Below are positions 23,919 through 33,767 of a DNA stretch of 64,000 nucleotides, piece by piece (within the stretch, counting starts at the first letter, position 1; each line of letters opens with the position of its first letter). The notes below the pieces were generated by a model. That model did no database searches and was not told where the DNA came from. It worked only from the letters and a program-made list of their open reading frames with translations. Source of the stretch: ZC4RG20 sp963782445 (lineage in GTDB: Bacteria; Pseudomonadota; Gammaproteobacteria; Steroidobacterales; Rariloculaceae); contig CAWAJM010000001.1 of the NCBI GenBank assembly GCA_963782445.1, positions 3,286,001 through 3,350,000 of the forward strand, written 5' to 3'. The translations under genes were made by a program, and so were the position numbers.

Positions 23919-25560
23919 TCAGTCTTCCGTAGTTCGCAGCCGGTTCATCACATATGCTCGTGCTTGATTACTTAGGCCATGGGGCCCAAATAGCCCTTCG
24001 ATAGGCTCGAGAGCACCCAATCGATCCACCAGCATGTCCAGCACTCTGTGAAAATCGGTCACTTCGCTGTTCATCCCGAATACGTCGTTCGTCAACGATC
24101 CCACATTCTCGCCAAAGGTCTCTGCCGGCACACCGACGGCATCCACGATATCGCCCTCCCGGCGGACGATGAGCACATTTCTGCCCAGCGTTTCCTGAAT
24201 GACGACCGGAGAATGTGTTGCCACAATGCCGAACGCTCGCTGCGACTCCAGTATACTTCGAATCGCATGCATGAGCGCTGCAAGTAGCGGTGGATGCAAA
24301 TGCATTTCCGGTTCGTCGAACAACATCAGCGAACGGGGCGTAATGTATGCGCTTAGACTTGTAATGATTTGCAGAGCAATCTTGTGACCGGTGCTCCAAC
24401 CTAGGAATGCGCCGTGGGGAGACAATTCAATGAGTGCTTCCACATTGCTCGCATCTTCCCACTGCGAAAAGGACGGATCTGTGACGAGGATTCGAAGGGC
24501 GTCTCGAAACAGAGACCAGCGGTCCGCTCGTCGTACGAACTTAATTGTGCGTTCGAACTCTTCGGCCAACGCCTCTATTGGCTTCAGACAAGTCTCCGTG
24601 ACGCGGTCCGCGCTAACGACGCCCGCTCCTTCCGAAGATTCGATCGCTCGTTCGAGTTCCGTCGCGACATCTCGAAGGCCGCAAAAGATGAATCGGCCTT
24701 CGCCTCTGCGCGCATCCTCTACGATCTGGACACGTTCGTCGGGCCCATCCTCCTCTCGCGGTGCCACACCGGGAAGCCCAAAGCTATCGAAAGCACTATA
24801 TGAGACCGCGATGATGCGAGGAAAGCCTAGTCCAACCGGGGATATCTTGCCAAGTTTGTCGAAAGTACCCGTTTCTCGCTTCGCTACGGAACCGTGTGCT
24901 ACGCGAGCCAGGCGGGCGAGCAGCGTACTCTTGCCGGAGCCATTTCTTCCGATAAGCGCAATGATTCTACCCGGAAGGGAGTTATTTCGAGAAAGCCAGT
25001 CGTTGGAATCGATTGACACTCGTGAGAAGTCAAACTCAATTGGCTCGCGCCAGCCAAACGGGTGAAACTCGAAGGTCAGATCTTCGTCGGGGAGCGACGT
25101 ATAGTCATTGTCGACCAATCCACGAGCCAAGCTCAGAAACTCGCGGATTTCTGCTTCCTTCCGATCGCGGAATACGGACGTTCGACCAGCCGTCCTCGCC
25201 ACTGAACAACTTCTGCAGTTCTTCATGTCTAACGGCGTCGCGGAGCGCGTCAAGTATCATATCCCGCTGACCAGCGTCTAGCTCCGCGAGGTGCTGGTAA
25301 TAGTCCAACGACTCTCCGACGGAAACGAATCTATCGCTGAGGGTATCGAAGTCTTTCGTGATCTGAATGCCGTCACTCGGCGTCTGTCCCCGCCTGAGAA
25401 TTTTCACGGCACCGATACGCTTCGACCGACCTTCTGTTTCGACATACAGCACGTACTGAGTCTGAAACCCATAGTCGTTCCAGCGATCCTGCATCAAGGC
25501 ACATTCGCCAGGCTTAAGCCGCGGGACTGATCTCGACGGCTCAAAGACTCGGAAGCGCAT
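23919..25560 (-). pseudogene. Frameshifted AAA/ABC-type ATPase (PtuA-like)
   Basis: Two overlapping open frames make one gene. The first (start ATG 25560) gives an N-terminal domain of about 120 residues (RFRVFEPSRSVPRLKPGECAL, AVKILRRGQTPSDG). The second gives the ATPase: Walker A GRNGSGKST, an ABC-like signature GWSTGHKIALQI, Walker B MLFDEPEMHLHPP and the H-loop VATHSPVVIQE. The frames join near 25171-25195, where a one-base shift is needed to read from KLFSGEDGW into TSVFRDRKEAE. Unshifted, the protein would have about 547 residues. It is the likely partner of the HNH gene. A sequencing error is an alternative to real decay. Confidence 0.75.
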
Positions 25561-25710
25561 CGTATGTACTACCTAAAGATACGAAGAGCCAAAACTGATA
25601 ATGTCTGTGGTCTGGGTTGTCGAGTACTCATTGACTCGATTGCTGTTTTGAGCTGTTTCTCATTATCTCTTCGATTTGCATATTCTTTGCCAAAGCGTCC
25701 CCCAACTTCT

Positions 25711-26480
25711 TCAGGCAGTCATTTCAATCAGCGTCGCACTCTTCGCTCCGCGCGAAAGCCCGACATAGAGATCCCGGTAGCCGCCCCAGCTCGTCTGCCA
25801 GTCAGGGCTGCGCAGGATCACGGCATGATCGTATTCAAGGCCCTTAACGAGAAGCGTACTGCCGATTGCACGATACACATGGCTGCGGCTTTGAAACCGC
25901 CTACGCGCGATCTCGGCCGCATAGCGACCTTTAAGGTCTGCGCCAGTTTCGCAGTGTTCTTCGAGGATGCAGCGCAGCGCACTGAGTGACTCCCGTAACT
26001 TGCAGCGCACGTTCGCAAGAGCGTCACAGTAGCAGAGCAGATCACGCAACAAGTGCGGCGTAATGCCTTCAGTGTGTCGCGCGCACAACTTCTGGCGATC
26101 GGTCCGGCGCGGTGCCTGGATTTCGCCAGCAAGGATCCTTCTGATAAAACGCTGGTCGTCCTGCCCCAGCCCGCTATGGACGCGCTTGAGAAACGCAAGC
26201 GCTGCATTGCGCCTGGCCGCCGGTGTTCCATCACAAATAGAAAGAATGAGCTTGTGCAGGTCACCAAGATCGTTGGCTTCTAGGACCTGATAGCCGTGTC
26301 CAACAAGCGCACTTTCGAGACCGCCGGGCAGATTACGCGCTTTGGACCGGATGATGCAGATACGTCCCTCGGCAGCATGCGTCAATCGGATCAGCTCTCC
26401 CGCCAATGCGCGAAAACGAATTGACCGCTTGCTGACCGGCGAGCCTGCGTAATCCGGCTCACGCTCAGCGCGGAACACTC
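25711..26480 (-). pseudogene. C-terminal fragment of a UvrD-like SF1 helicase
   Basis: About 255 codons remain. The 3' end reads STLLVKGLEYDHAVILRSP then YRDLYVGLSRGAKSATL, the motif V/VI region of UvrD/Rep helicases. Upstream sequence (RICIIRSKARNLPGGL, GYQVLEANDLGDLHKLIL) fits the 2A/2B part. The Walker A half is missing: the frame runs into the IS21 end at 26481. It may have belonged to the same operon as the ATPase and HNH genes, 150 bp downstream. Confidence 0.8.
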
Positions 26481-26560
26481 TGCGTGTTGTTTTGCACCGA
26501 AAACTGACCCGGGTTTTGCATCTAAAATTGACCCGTACAGAGAGCCAGTATGGCTCAGGA

Positions 26561-27331
26561 TTATTCCGGTTTCTTCGCTTTTCGTTCCCTCCTTGTCTGA
26601 GTTGAACTGTTCTTGAAGCGGTAGCTGTCGTTGCCGGTTTCCACAATATGACAATGATGCGTGAACCGATCGAGGAGCGCCGTCGTCATCTTTGGGTCGC
26701 CGAACACGGTGGCCCACTCCGAGAAGCTCAGGTTCGTCGTGATCATCACGGCAGTGCGCTCGTAGAGCTTGCTCAAGAGATGGAACAGCAGCGCCCCGCC
26801 GGCCTGAGAGAAAGGCAGGTAGCCGAGTTCATCGAGGATCACGAGATCGGCATGGACGAGGCGGTTGGCGAGCTGGCCGGCTTTGCCGTTAGCCTTTTCG
26901 CCTTCCAGCTGGTTGACGAGCTCGATCGTCGAGAAGAACCGCACGCGCAGATGATGGTGCATGATAGCCTGGACCGCGATGGCCGTTGCCAGGTGCGTCT
27001 TGCCGGTGCCCGGGCCGCCGATGAACACCACGTTGTGCGCCTCGGCGAGGAACTCGCAGCCATGGAGCGTCTTCACGAGCGCGACATCGACGGCGCTGTC
27101 TTCGAACTTGAAGCCGGCGAGATCGCGGTACGCGGGGAAGCGGGCGCTCTTCAGCTGATAGTTGATCGAGCGCACTTCGCGTTCGGCCACCTCGGCCTTG
27201 AGCAGAGCATCGAGCACGGGCTGCGCCTGCTTGAACGCCGGGCTTTGCTGCGCGGCGAGTTCCGCCACCGCCTGGGACATGCCGTGGAGCTTGAGCGAGC
27301 TCATCGTTGCGATTATCGCATCAGCCTGCAT
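26561..27331 (-). CDS. istB: IS21 helper ATPase IstB
   Basis: 256 residues, AAA+ ATPase related to DnaC. Walker A is IGGPGTGKTHLATAIA near residue 104, Walker B LVILDELGYLPFSQAGG near 165, and sensor-1 ITTNLSFSEW near 200. IstB assembles on DNA and activates IstA for target integration. Overlaps istA by 11 bp. Intact. Confidence 0.95.
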   Translation of the reverse strand: MQADAIIATMSSLKLHGMSQAVAELAAQQSPAFKQAQPVLDALLKAEVAEREVRSINYQLKSARFPAYRDLAGFKFEDSAVDVALVKTLHGCEFLAEAHNVVFIGGPGTGKTHLATAIAVQAIMHHHLRVRFFSTIELVNQLEGEKANGKAGQLANRLVHADLVILDELGYLPFSQAGGALLFHLLSKLYERTAVMITTNLSFSEWATVFGDPKMTTALLDRFTHHCHIVETGNDSYRFKNSSTQTRRERKAKKPE

Positions 27332-28865
27332 GGGTGTCTCCTCGCAGGTGATCGTAGCGGGTGACGTTTGCCCTCGGCTCCTCGAGCAGCCTCAGCCCGT
27401 CCGGCGTGTCGATCGGTGCCGGCGCATCGGTCTCGAGTAGGCGGCTGAGCAGGTTCAGGATGTGCTCCTTCGAGAGGACCCCGGACTCCAGCGCGAGTTC
27501 GACAGCACAGAGCACCGCGCCCTCGTCGTGGTGAAGCACGAGGGAGAGGATCTCGACCATCTCCCGATCGCCGCCGGGGCGCTTCAGCAGCACAGACTGC
27601 AGGCGCTTGAAGCCGTCGGGGAGCTCGGCGAAGGGGGCGCCGTTGCGCAATGCGCCGGGCTTACGCTGGATCACGGCGAGATAGTGGCGCCAGTCATAGA
27701 TCGTGCGGGCTGGCCGGTCATGACCGCGGCTGAACGCCCTGGGGTGCTCGGCGACCACCTGGCCCTCGGCAACGATGACGACGCGCTCGGCATAGGCCCT
27801 GAGACTCACCGGCCGGTTCGCGAACGAAGCCGGCACGCTATAACGATTACGCTCGAAGGCCACGAGGCAGGTGGGGGAGACGCGCTTCGTGTCCTCGACG
27901 AAACCGTCGAACGGCGGCGGCATCCTCATCAGGTGTTCCCGCTCCTCGGCCCAGACCTCGGCGATCGTACGGCTCGTCTGCTCGGGGTGGCGGATCCGGC
28001 TCCACTGCATGACGCAGCGCTGCTCAAGCCACGAGTTCAATGCCTTCAGATCGGCGAACTTCGGCACCTCGTGCCAGATGCGTGGCCGGGCATCCTGCAC
28101 GTTCTTCTCGATCTGCCCCTTCTCCCAGCCCGCTGCGGGGTTGCAGAAGTCCGCTTCGAACAGAAAGTGGCCGGTCATCGCCCGGAATCGAGCGTTGACC
28201 GTGCGGGCTTTGCCGCGGCCGACCTTGTCGACTGCCGTCTTCATGTTGTCATAGATCCCGCGCTTCGGCACACCTCCCAGCGCCGCCAGCGCGTGGTTAT
28301 GGGCATCAAACAGCATCTCGTGCGTCATCAGCGGATACGCCCGCAGCATGAACGCACGGCTGTAGCACAGCTTGAACTGCGCGACGGCGAGCTTCTGCCG
28401 CTCCCGCCCGACGACCGCCCAGTCCTCGCTCCAATCGAACTGAAACGCCTCTCCCGGCGCGAACACCAGCGGCACAAAGGTGCCCCGGCTCGTCTTGGCC
28501 GCTTCCTGCTGCTGTCGCTCCCACGTCCGAGCAAACGCGGCCACCCGATCGTACGACCCGGGGTATCCGAGCGCCACCAGGTCGCCATAGAGCTGGCGCC
28601 AGTTGCGCCGATGCTTCCGCCCCCGCGTCGACTCACGCAACAGCCACGACGACAACATCTCGGCGTACGGATCAAGCTTGCTCGGGCTCCGGCGCTTCGG
28701 ATACACCGGCTCCAGGGTCCCGCTCGCCAAATACTTCCGTATCGTGTTCCGCGAAAGCTTCGTGCGCCTCGCGATCTCGCGAATCGATACCCCTTCGCGC
28801 AGATGCCAGCGCCTAATCACACTCAATAACGCCACGTCGATCACTCCTTCGCTCCTGCCCTCCAC
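27321..28865 (-). CDS. istA: IS21 transposase IstA
   Basis: 514 residues. An N-terminal helix-turn-helix (SIREIARRTKLSRNTIRKYL) binds the terminal repeats; the RNase H-fold DDE core has FQFDWSEDWAVV (first Asp), GIYDNMKTAV (second Asp) and NPAAGWEKGQIEKNV (Glu). A C-terminal beta-barrel (NRYSVPASFANRPVSLRAY) follows. Full length and uninterrupted, so the element may still be active. Confidence 0.95.
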   Translation of the reverse strand: MEGRSEGVIDVALLSVIRRWHLREGVSIREIARRTKLSRNTIRKYLASGTLEPVYPKRRSPSKLDPYAEMLSSWLLRESTRGRKHRRNWRQLYGDLVALGYPGSYDRVAAFARTWERQQQEAAKTSRGTFVPLVFAPGEAFQFDWSEDWAVVGRERQKLAVAQFKLCYSRAFMLRAYPLMTHEMLFDAHNHALAALGGVPKRGIYDNMKTAVDKVGRGKARTVNARFRAMTGHFLFEADFCNPAAGWEKGQIEKNVQDARPRIWHEVPKFADLKALNSWLEQRCVMQWSRIRHPEQTSRTIAEVWAEEREHLMRMPPPFDGFVEDTKRVSPTCLVAFERNRYSVPASFANRPVSLRAYAERVVIVAEGQVVAEHPRAFSRGHDRPARTIYDWRHYLAVIQRKPGALRNGAPFAELPDGFKRLQSVLLKRPGGDREMVEILSLVLHHDEGAVLCAVELALESGVLSKEHILNLLSRLLETDAPAPIDTPDGLRLLEEPRANVTRYDHLRGDTHAG

Positions 28866-28952
28866 GGGCAGGATCAGGGTTTACACGTGGGTCAAAATTG
28901 GATGCAAATATCTAGGCTAGGCGGGTCAGTTTTAAGCGCAAATCAACACTCA

Positions 28953-29953
28953 GTCAGCTGCGCGACCCGATTGGACTCGCGGTCACGTTCTTCGGCAAGC
29001 TTCTCGAGCCGCGCGAGCAGGAGATCTCGCTTGACCTGGGCAAACCAAGGCCGAAGCGCCTCGCGGCAGCCGCGCAGCTCCTCGATCTGGGCTGTCACCT
29101 CGGCATGCCGGTCGCAGTCGGCGACCAGCGGATCGAGCGCCGCAATCTGCGCCTTGGCTTTCAGGACGGCCTGATGCGCGCGGTCGAGATCGTCGAAGTG
29201 GCCGATCAAGGCCTGAATGCGAGGTTCGACCGGGAAGCGTTCCAGCATATGACTGCGGACAAACTCCGTCATGTTGCCGACCGACTTCATCGAGACCGTG
29301 TGGTTGAAGAGCTCCAGCGCCTGATCGGTATCGATGCCGAATCGGCGTCGGAAAGATGCACCATACGGAGGGAACGTGTCGTGCACTTCGGTGTGCGACT
29401 GACCTCGCAAGCGCTTGCGCAGATCCCGAATGTCGGAGCCGAAGCCCGCAAAGTGTTCGGCGATCGTCAGCGCCCGATCGGACACGACATAGAGGCGGTC
29501 GGGCTGGCCTTGGGTGTCGCGTATCCAGAAGACCTGCGCGAGTGTCACGTGCTGATCGTATCCCTCATTGTGGAAGTGGCCGAGGACGACCGAGTAGCTG
29601 TTCTGATCGCGCAAGGCGACGGCCTTCGCCGAGAGCCCTTGCTCGCCGCGCTCTGATTTGAAGAACCCGAGGACATAAGAGCGCAGCGTGCGCTCCCGGG
29701 ACTCGGCACCGGCTGCCTTGTTGTACGTAATGCGCTGCGCAGGAACCAGTAATGTCGTGATTGCATCGACGAGCGTCGACTTTCCCGAGCCGATATCGCC
29801 TGTCAGGAGGCTGTTGTCACCGTTCGGGGTTAACGTCCAGACGCGATCATGAAATGTGCCCCAGTTGTAGACTTCGCAGCGCTGCAAACGGAACCCCGCA
29901 CGTTGATCCGAGGGGGCGAAATCGAAGGCCTGCTCGCGGGGCATTTCAGCCAT
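28953..29953 (-). pseudogene. jetC: Wadjet JetC (SMC-like ATPase), truncated by IS21
   Basis: The start ATG at 29953 overlaps the jetB stop in ATGGCTGA. The product begins with the SMC/MukB-like head: YNWGTFHDRVWTL, Walker A TGDIGSGKST at residues 51-60, and RTLRSYVLGFFKSERG. Then VSMKSVGNMTEFVRSHMLE and the start of the coiled coil (LLLARLEKLAEERDRESN). After about 334 residues it runs into the IS21 end. JetC proteins are about 1100 residues, so the hinge, second coiled coil, signature motif and Walker B are gone, and so is any jetD nuclease gene that normally follows. Confidence 0.88.
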
Positions 29954-30536
29954 GATCGGCTTCCAGTTGGCTGCGATATTCTTCGAGGCGCTTTGCGAAA
30001 TCGGACACCCACTGGGCATCGACAAACGTCTTGATGATGCGGCGGACCTCGTACTGGTTGTCCTGTCCTCTCAGGGAACGCAGAAATCCGAGTTCGACGA
30101 CCTTGTTGATATCGGCATCAATCCGATCGACCAGCTTGGCCTCATTGGAGCTGTCAGCGACGAATAATCGCACCAGATCAACGATCTGTTCGCGCGACAG
30201 GATGAGCCGGGTGTCACCGCCTGCCGCATCATGCTCGGCGAGCTTTTTTCGTAGCAGAGCAAGCAACAGGCTGACCGCGTAACCGAGCTGACGTCGTTGG
30301 ACCAGGCGGGGAATCTCCGGATCCCCATCTTCTGGCGTACGTTGTCGAAGATAGGCATGCCCCTCGGCCTCGACCACGAGCAGCTCCAGGCCGAGCAGTG
30401 CGACGTGGTCCCGCACCTTGCCTTCGAGCTTGAGTAGCGCTTGCCAGAGCTCGGGCTTTTGATCGTGGTAGAGCACACCCTTGTAGAGCGTAACGAGCAC
30501 GGCGGGGAGCAATGCTGTCGAGTTAGGCTGGTCCAT
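29946..30536 (-). CDS. jetB: Wadjet JetB (DUF4194, MukE-like)
   Basis: 196 residues. DUF4194/JetB is the KITE (MukE-like) subunit of the Wadjet SMC complex that recognises and cuts small circular plasmids. Diagnostic parts: LYKGVLYHDQKPELWQALLK near residue 17, AEGHAYLRQR near 57, PRLVQRRQLGYAVSLLLALLRK near 75 and ILSREQIVDLVRLF near 113. The gene starts 14 bp before the jetA stop, indicating translational coupling. It is intact but its SMC partner is broken. Confidence 0.9.
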   Translation of the reverse strand: MDQPNSTALLPAVLVTLYKGVLYHDQKPELWQALLKLEGKVRDHVALLGLELLVVEAEGHAYLRQRTPEDGDPEIPRLVQRRQLGYAVSLLLALLRKKLAEHDAAGGDTRLILSREQIVDLVRLFVADSSNEAKLVDRIDADINKVVELGFLRSLRGQDNQYEVRRIIKTFVDAQWVSDFAKRLEEYRSQLEADHG

Positions 30537-32007
30537 CGACGCTCACTTTATGGATGCGGGCCACTTGATGCTCCGCGACGAAAATCACCGTTGGCAGTGT
30601 CGCGCGCCGCTCACGGCCGGCCGAGTCCATCCACGTGACTTGCTGTGTTCGGCTTTCGTCGATAATCCCATATCCTTCGCCGGTGGCGAGGCTCAGCCAG
30701 GCCACGAGCTCTGCGAGTCCCTGTTCGAGCGGTTGAGACTCGAGCAATTCCTCAAGGCTGATTTGGCGCCGCGTTTGCAACGCCTGGCGTAGTCGAGCGC
30801 GCAGACGTTGTCTATCGACGTAAAACTGCTCGAACAACGCGCTCGCGTCGACATCCGCATCGCCCTCGTCGAGCATTTGCTGAGTAATCACCGGCCTTGC
30901 CGGAGGCGCGAACAGCGGTCGATCCATCGGCAGCTCGATCTTCGGGGAAAGCTCATCAAGCTCCATAACGCTTCCCTGGGGTGGGTTGTCGCGGACTGCC
31001 AGTGCCGCCTGTTCGACCTCCCGGATCACTGTCATGATGCGCCGGTCCTCATACCACGCCTGGTCGTCCAAGTAGCGGCGCAGCTGCTCCGACAGACGTG
31101 CGACCGTGCGCTGTGTTGTTTCTCCCGCCGTCAGCCAGTCATAGTGAACCCGTTTCAGTCGCGGGTCTGGATGCAGTTCAACGACCGGATCAAGCTCGAG
31201 TATCCGCTCAAGCAGCGCGGTCAGTTCCTCCTGACGCGCCGGCGACATCAAAAAGTCCCAGAACGCTCGGAAGCTTCGCCCCTGGTCGGATTCAGAGATC
31301 GCATCACGCTCCCCGAAGATCACTTCAAGGACTTCGCCTTTGGCGCCCTCCCACGTCGCAATACGCTCTCTGACTTGTCGGTCAAGCTCCCGAAAATTCT
31401 GCTCCACCTGCCGAAAGTCGGCGAGCAGTGCGCGCGCGGTTTCCGCTGCCTGCAGGAAACGTTCGCGCAGCTGAGTATCATCCATGATCGAGAACCGGCC
31501 GGCACGAACCTGTTCGATCTCGGCGTCAATCGCGGCGCGTCGACGCTGAAGCCCGAGCAGGCGGACATCCGGATCCACCTCGCTGCCCTCGGCGATCTGA
31601 CGCAGCAGATCGAATATCACCTTGAGACGCGATTCCGCGCCGACAAATTGCTGTTGCTCCAAACCGATCAGCCATTGAATTGCCCTTTCGGTTGCGGGGG
31701 TCAGGTCGAAATGCGGCTCGTCGGAATCCGGCGGATAGAAACGGCGGAGGTATCCGCGGCCCTCCTCCGCCCAGCTGTTCAGATACTCGAGTGCCGGTCG
31801 TGGCAATGCCTCTTCGCCCAGTCTTTCTCGCAGATGATAGATGTAGTCATCGAGCTGCGACGCGAGCGTCTGCTCGCTGACGACGCGAACGTTTGGACGA
31901 ACGAAGACGTGGTAAAGGAATCCTACGATGACCGCCGCGTGCTCGGCCGCAAGCAGGCGCCACGCCGGGTGATGGCGTCGCAGGTGCGTCAGCTGATCGT
32001 AGTCCAT
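30523..32007 (-). CDS. jetA: Wadjet JetA (DUF3375, MukF-like)
   Basis: 494 residues, full length for the DUF3375 kleisin subunit of Wadjet. It begins HLRRHHPAWRLLAAEHAAVI and contains the conserved EGRGYLRRFYP near residue 93, SRLKVIFDLLRQIAEGSEVDPD near 142, and EGYGIIDES then a C-terminal TRHRVARIHKVSV-like ending (HQVARIHKVSV). It should bridge the two SMC heads and bind JetB. First gene of the operon; 225 bp separate it from the gene upstream. No frame lesion seen. Confidence 0.92.
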   Translation of the reverse strand: MDYDQLTHLRRHHPAWRLLAAEHAAVIVGFLYHVFVRPNVRVVSEQTLASQLDDYIYHLRERLGEEALPRPALEYLNSWAEEGRGYLRRFYPPDSDEPHFDLTPATERAIQWLIGLEQQQFVGAESRLKVIFDLLRQIAEGSEVDPDVRLLGLQRRRAAIDAEIEQVRAGRFSIMDDTQLRERFLQAAETARALLADFRQVEQNFRELDRQVRERIATWEGAKGEVLEVIFGERDAISESDQGRSFRAFWDFLMSPARQEELTALLERILELDPVVELHPDPRLKRVHYDWLTAGETTQRTVARLSEQLRRYLDDQAWYEDRRIMTVIREVEQAALAVRDNPPQGSVMELDELSPKIELPMDRPLFAPPARPVITQQMLDEGDADVDASALFEQFYVDRQRLRARLRQALQTRRQISLEELLESQPLEQGLAELVAWLSLATGEGYGIIDESRTQQVTWMDSAGRERRATLPTVIFVAEHQVARIHKVSVDGPA

Positions 32008-32232
32008 GCTTGCATCTGTCGATCGGTCTTGTGTTTGGCTCGACTACACTGCCGACGCCGTTATGGATTCCTCAAAGTGCTGACGTAGTTCAGCGAGCCG
32101 AGTACCACGCCGTCTATAACCCGTCATCGGGGAGGTCCACAGCTTAGATCCCATGCAGCACCTCGATTCGACCTGGCGTCTTCTGGCCCTCTCAGCGTCT
32201 ACGCCCGACTACGGTCATTTAATTGATTGATT

Positions 32233-32963
32233 CTATTGCCCGTCAATAAGTTCTTCGAGCTTGCTCAAGAACGTGCCGTCATGAGTTTCATCACATGATT
32301 GTTGTTCCAGAGGCCCGACCCTCGGACTCGCTCACGGTCTGAATGGTGCCCTAGCCAATCTGAAGACGGCGGATCCAACGGGTCCCGCTTGAAATTACTA
32401 AGCAGCCCGATTGAACTTCGCTCAATCACACCGCGGAGGCTCTCGGCACCGGGCTCATCAGCGATGTCGAGCCAAAGGAACGGCATCTGCCCGATTTATC
32501 TTGTGACTGCCTGCTCCAATTGCTCTTCGGCCGCCCCGATTGCCGACCTGTCGATACCAAACTTCAAGGCCGCCGCTCCGGGGTTTCCACCAATACCCCA
32601 TGCAATGGGCTCTTGCGTTCCTTCCCTTACCTTCATCGCGGAGCCCACAATGAGGCGAAATATGGACCCCCTGTGATTGCCGCCACCCGTTGTGTCGGCA
32701 CCCCGATGCTGCGACAGACGAGTCCAGAGCGTAGTCCGCGACCTCTCCGTCAACGCATGCGTACCGACTCTTACGACCCTCGGCCCAGAACCGCTATCTA
32801 AACGCATTTGCCCCGGCTCAAAGAAGAAATACAGACCCCGCCGTGGCCACTCCAGACGGCCGTGACAGTCCGCGAGCTTACGCTTGCCGCCCAACTTGGC
32901 CTCGAGTCGCTCTAAGAGCGCGTAGAACCGCCGCAGGTCCGCGAGCCGATCAACCTTGCTCAT
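32233..32963 (-). pseudogene. GIY-YIG-like protein gene broken by a stop codon and a frameshift
   Basis: One gene in three pieces. The first (ATG 32963) includes ADCHGRLEWPRRGLYFFFEPG, RVVRVGTHAL and LWTRLSQHRGADTTGGGNHRGS, a GIY-YIG-like nuclease pattern. It ends at an in-frame TAA (32496-32498). The same frame resumes at once with IGQMPFLWLDIADEPG and WLGHHSDRERVRGSGLWNNNHV. There a one-base deletion shifts the frame; the restored reading DETHDGTFLSKLEELIDGQ ends at 32233. Its start overlaps the end of the DUF6884 gene by 14 bp, so it belonged to that operon. Confidence 0.75.
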
Positions 32964-33735
32964 GCCGAGTTAGCCAGCTCAGCTGCTCTCCGATACGCAT
33001 GCCCCGCATCGGCACCTCAACGTCGACACCGAGGGTGTTCAGTGACAGCTCGAGGAATTCGCGATAACGAGCGCCGGCCAAAATCACGACGCGCTCCGGG
33101 ATCCGAGCGCGCGCACGGAGTTGCTCGATTACGCGTCCGGACCAACGGCGCCGCTCCGCCACAGCCATAGCATTGAGAGTTTGTTCATAGGGCTCGATCA
33201 CTTCTTCGGGCGGAATGAGGCCGTACTTGGCCGACAGGATGTACCAATCGCCACCGGCGCGCTCGACAAAGGCACGCGCCTTAAGGAACCACTCAGAGAT
33301 GTAGACATCTTTAGCCGGCGCCGCGGTCGCCCTCTTTCGACTGACGCAAGAGACCAAGTAGGCGCTCGTTTTGCTCGATCGCTTCGGTGTCAGAACTGGT
33401 GCAGCATGCTCAGGATCTGCCAACTGCTCCTCTGATCTAATCCTGGGAGGTTGCATTAGCGGCCCGCTCCGACCTGCCGGGCCAAAGAAATACGTCGCGT
33501 TGGCGCCCCAATGCGGTCCTTCACGGCGGATTAGCTCGACGTTGGCGGCGGCGAGGAACTTTCGCGACTCCAGCGCCGCACACACTGCGGGCATCCGGTT
33601 CTGAAGATTCATATTGGCGTGGATATCCCCCGCACGAACCCGAACCTCTGCCGTGCCGGCCTCCAATCCCGGGTGAATCACCCTTTCAAGAACGAAACCC
33701 CGAATTCGATCGGCCAATTTCCCGCTGGTGCTCAT
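32950..33735 (-). CDS. DUF6884-domain protein with N-terminal winged-helix-like part
   Basis: 261 residues from ATG 33735, preceded by GAGGGGGA (a GTG at 33771, overlapping the previous stop, is the alternative). Residues about 1-90 (RVRAGDIHANMNLQNRMPAVCAA) resemble a winged-helix region fused in restriction-related proteins. Residues about 120-250 are DUF6884: AYLVSCVSRKRATAAPAKDVY, SEWFLKARAFVE, WYILSAKYGLIPPEEVI, PYEQTLN and VVILAGARYREFL. The family is distantly related to YaaA/DUF4433-like folds and often found in defence islands; its activity is unknown. Confidence 0.8.
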   Translation of the reverse strand: MSTSGKLADRIRGFVLERVIHPGLEAGTAEVRVRAGDIHANMNLQNRMPAVCAALESRKFLAAANVELIRREGPHWGANATYFFGPAGRSGPLMQPPRIRSEEQLADPEHAAPVLTPKRSSKTSAYLVSCVSRKRATAAPAKDVYISEWFLKARAFVERAGGDWYILSAKYGLIPPEEVIEPYEQTLNAMAVAERRRWSGRVIEQLRARARIPERVVILAGARYREFLELSLNTLGVDVEVPMRGMRIGEQLSWLTRHEQG

Positions 33736-33767
33736 TCCCCCTCGCCTGCTTACCGCCCCATAACTAT

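Larger units (their letters stand above)
26481..28952 (-). mobile_element. IS21-family insertion sequence
   Basis: About 2.47 kb with istA and istB. The ends are imperfect inverted repeats beginning TGCGTGTTGTTTTGC on the left and TGAGTGTTGATTTGC (complement) on the right, followed on both sides by the shared block AAAACTGACCCG. An inner repeat AAAATTGACCC / CAATTTTGACCC also occurs at both ends, the multiple-terminal-repeat layout of IS21. Flanks (AACACTC and GTCAGCT) do not match, so no target duplication is seen. Confidence 0.88.

Noticed and set aside
28949..28960. Possible IS21 target duplication
   Set aside because: No 4-8 bp match between the two flanks for either plausible placement of the ends.
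30808..32088. 426-codon plus-strand open frame
   Set aside because: Antisense to jetA; no recognisable domain.
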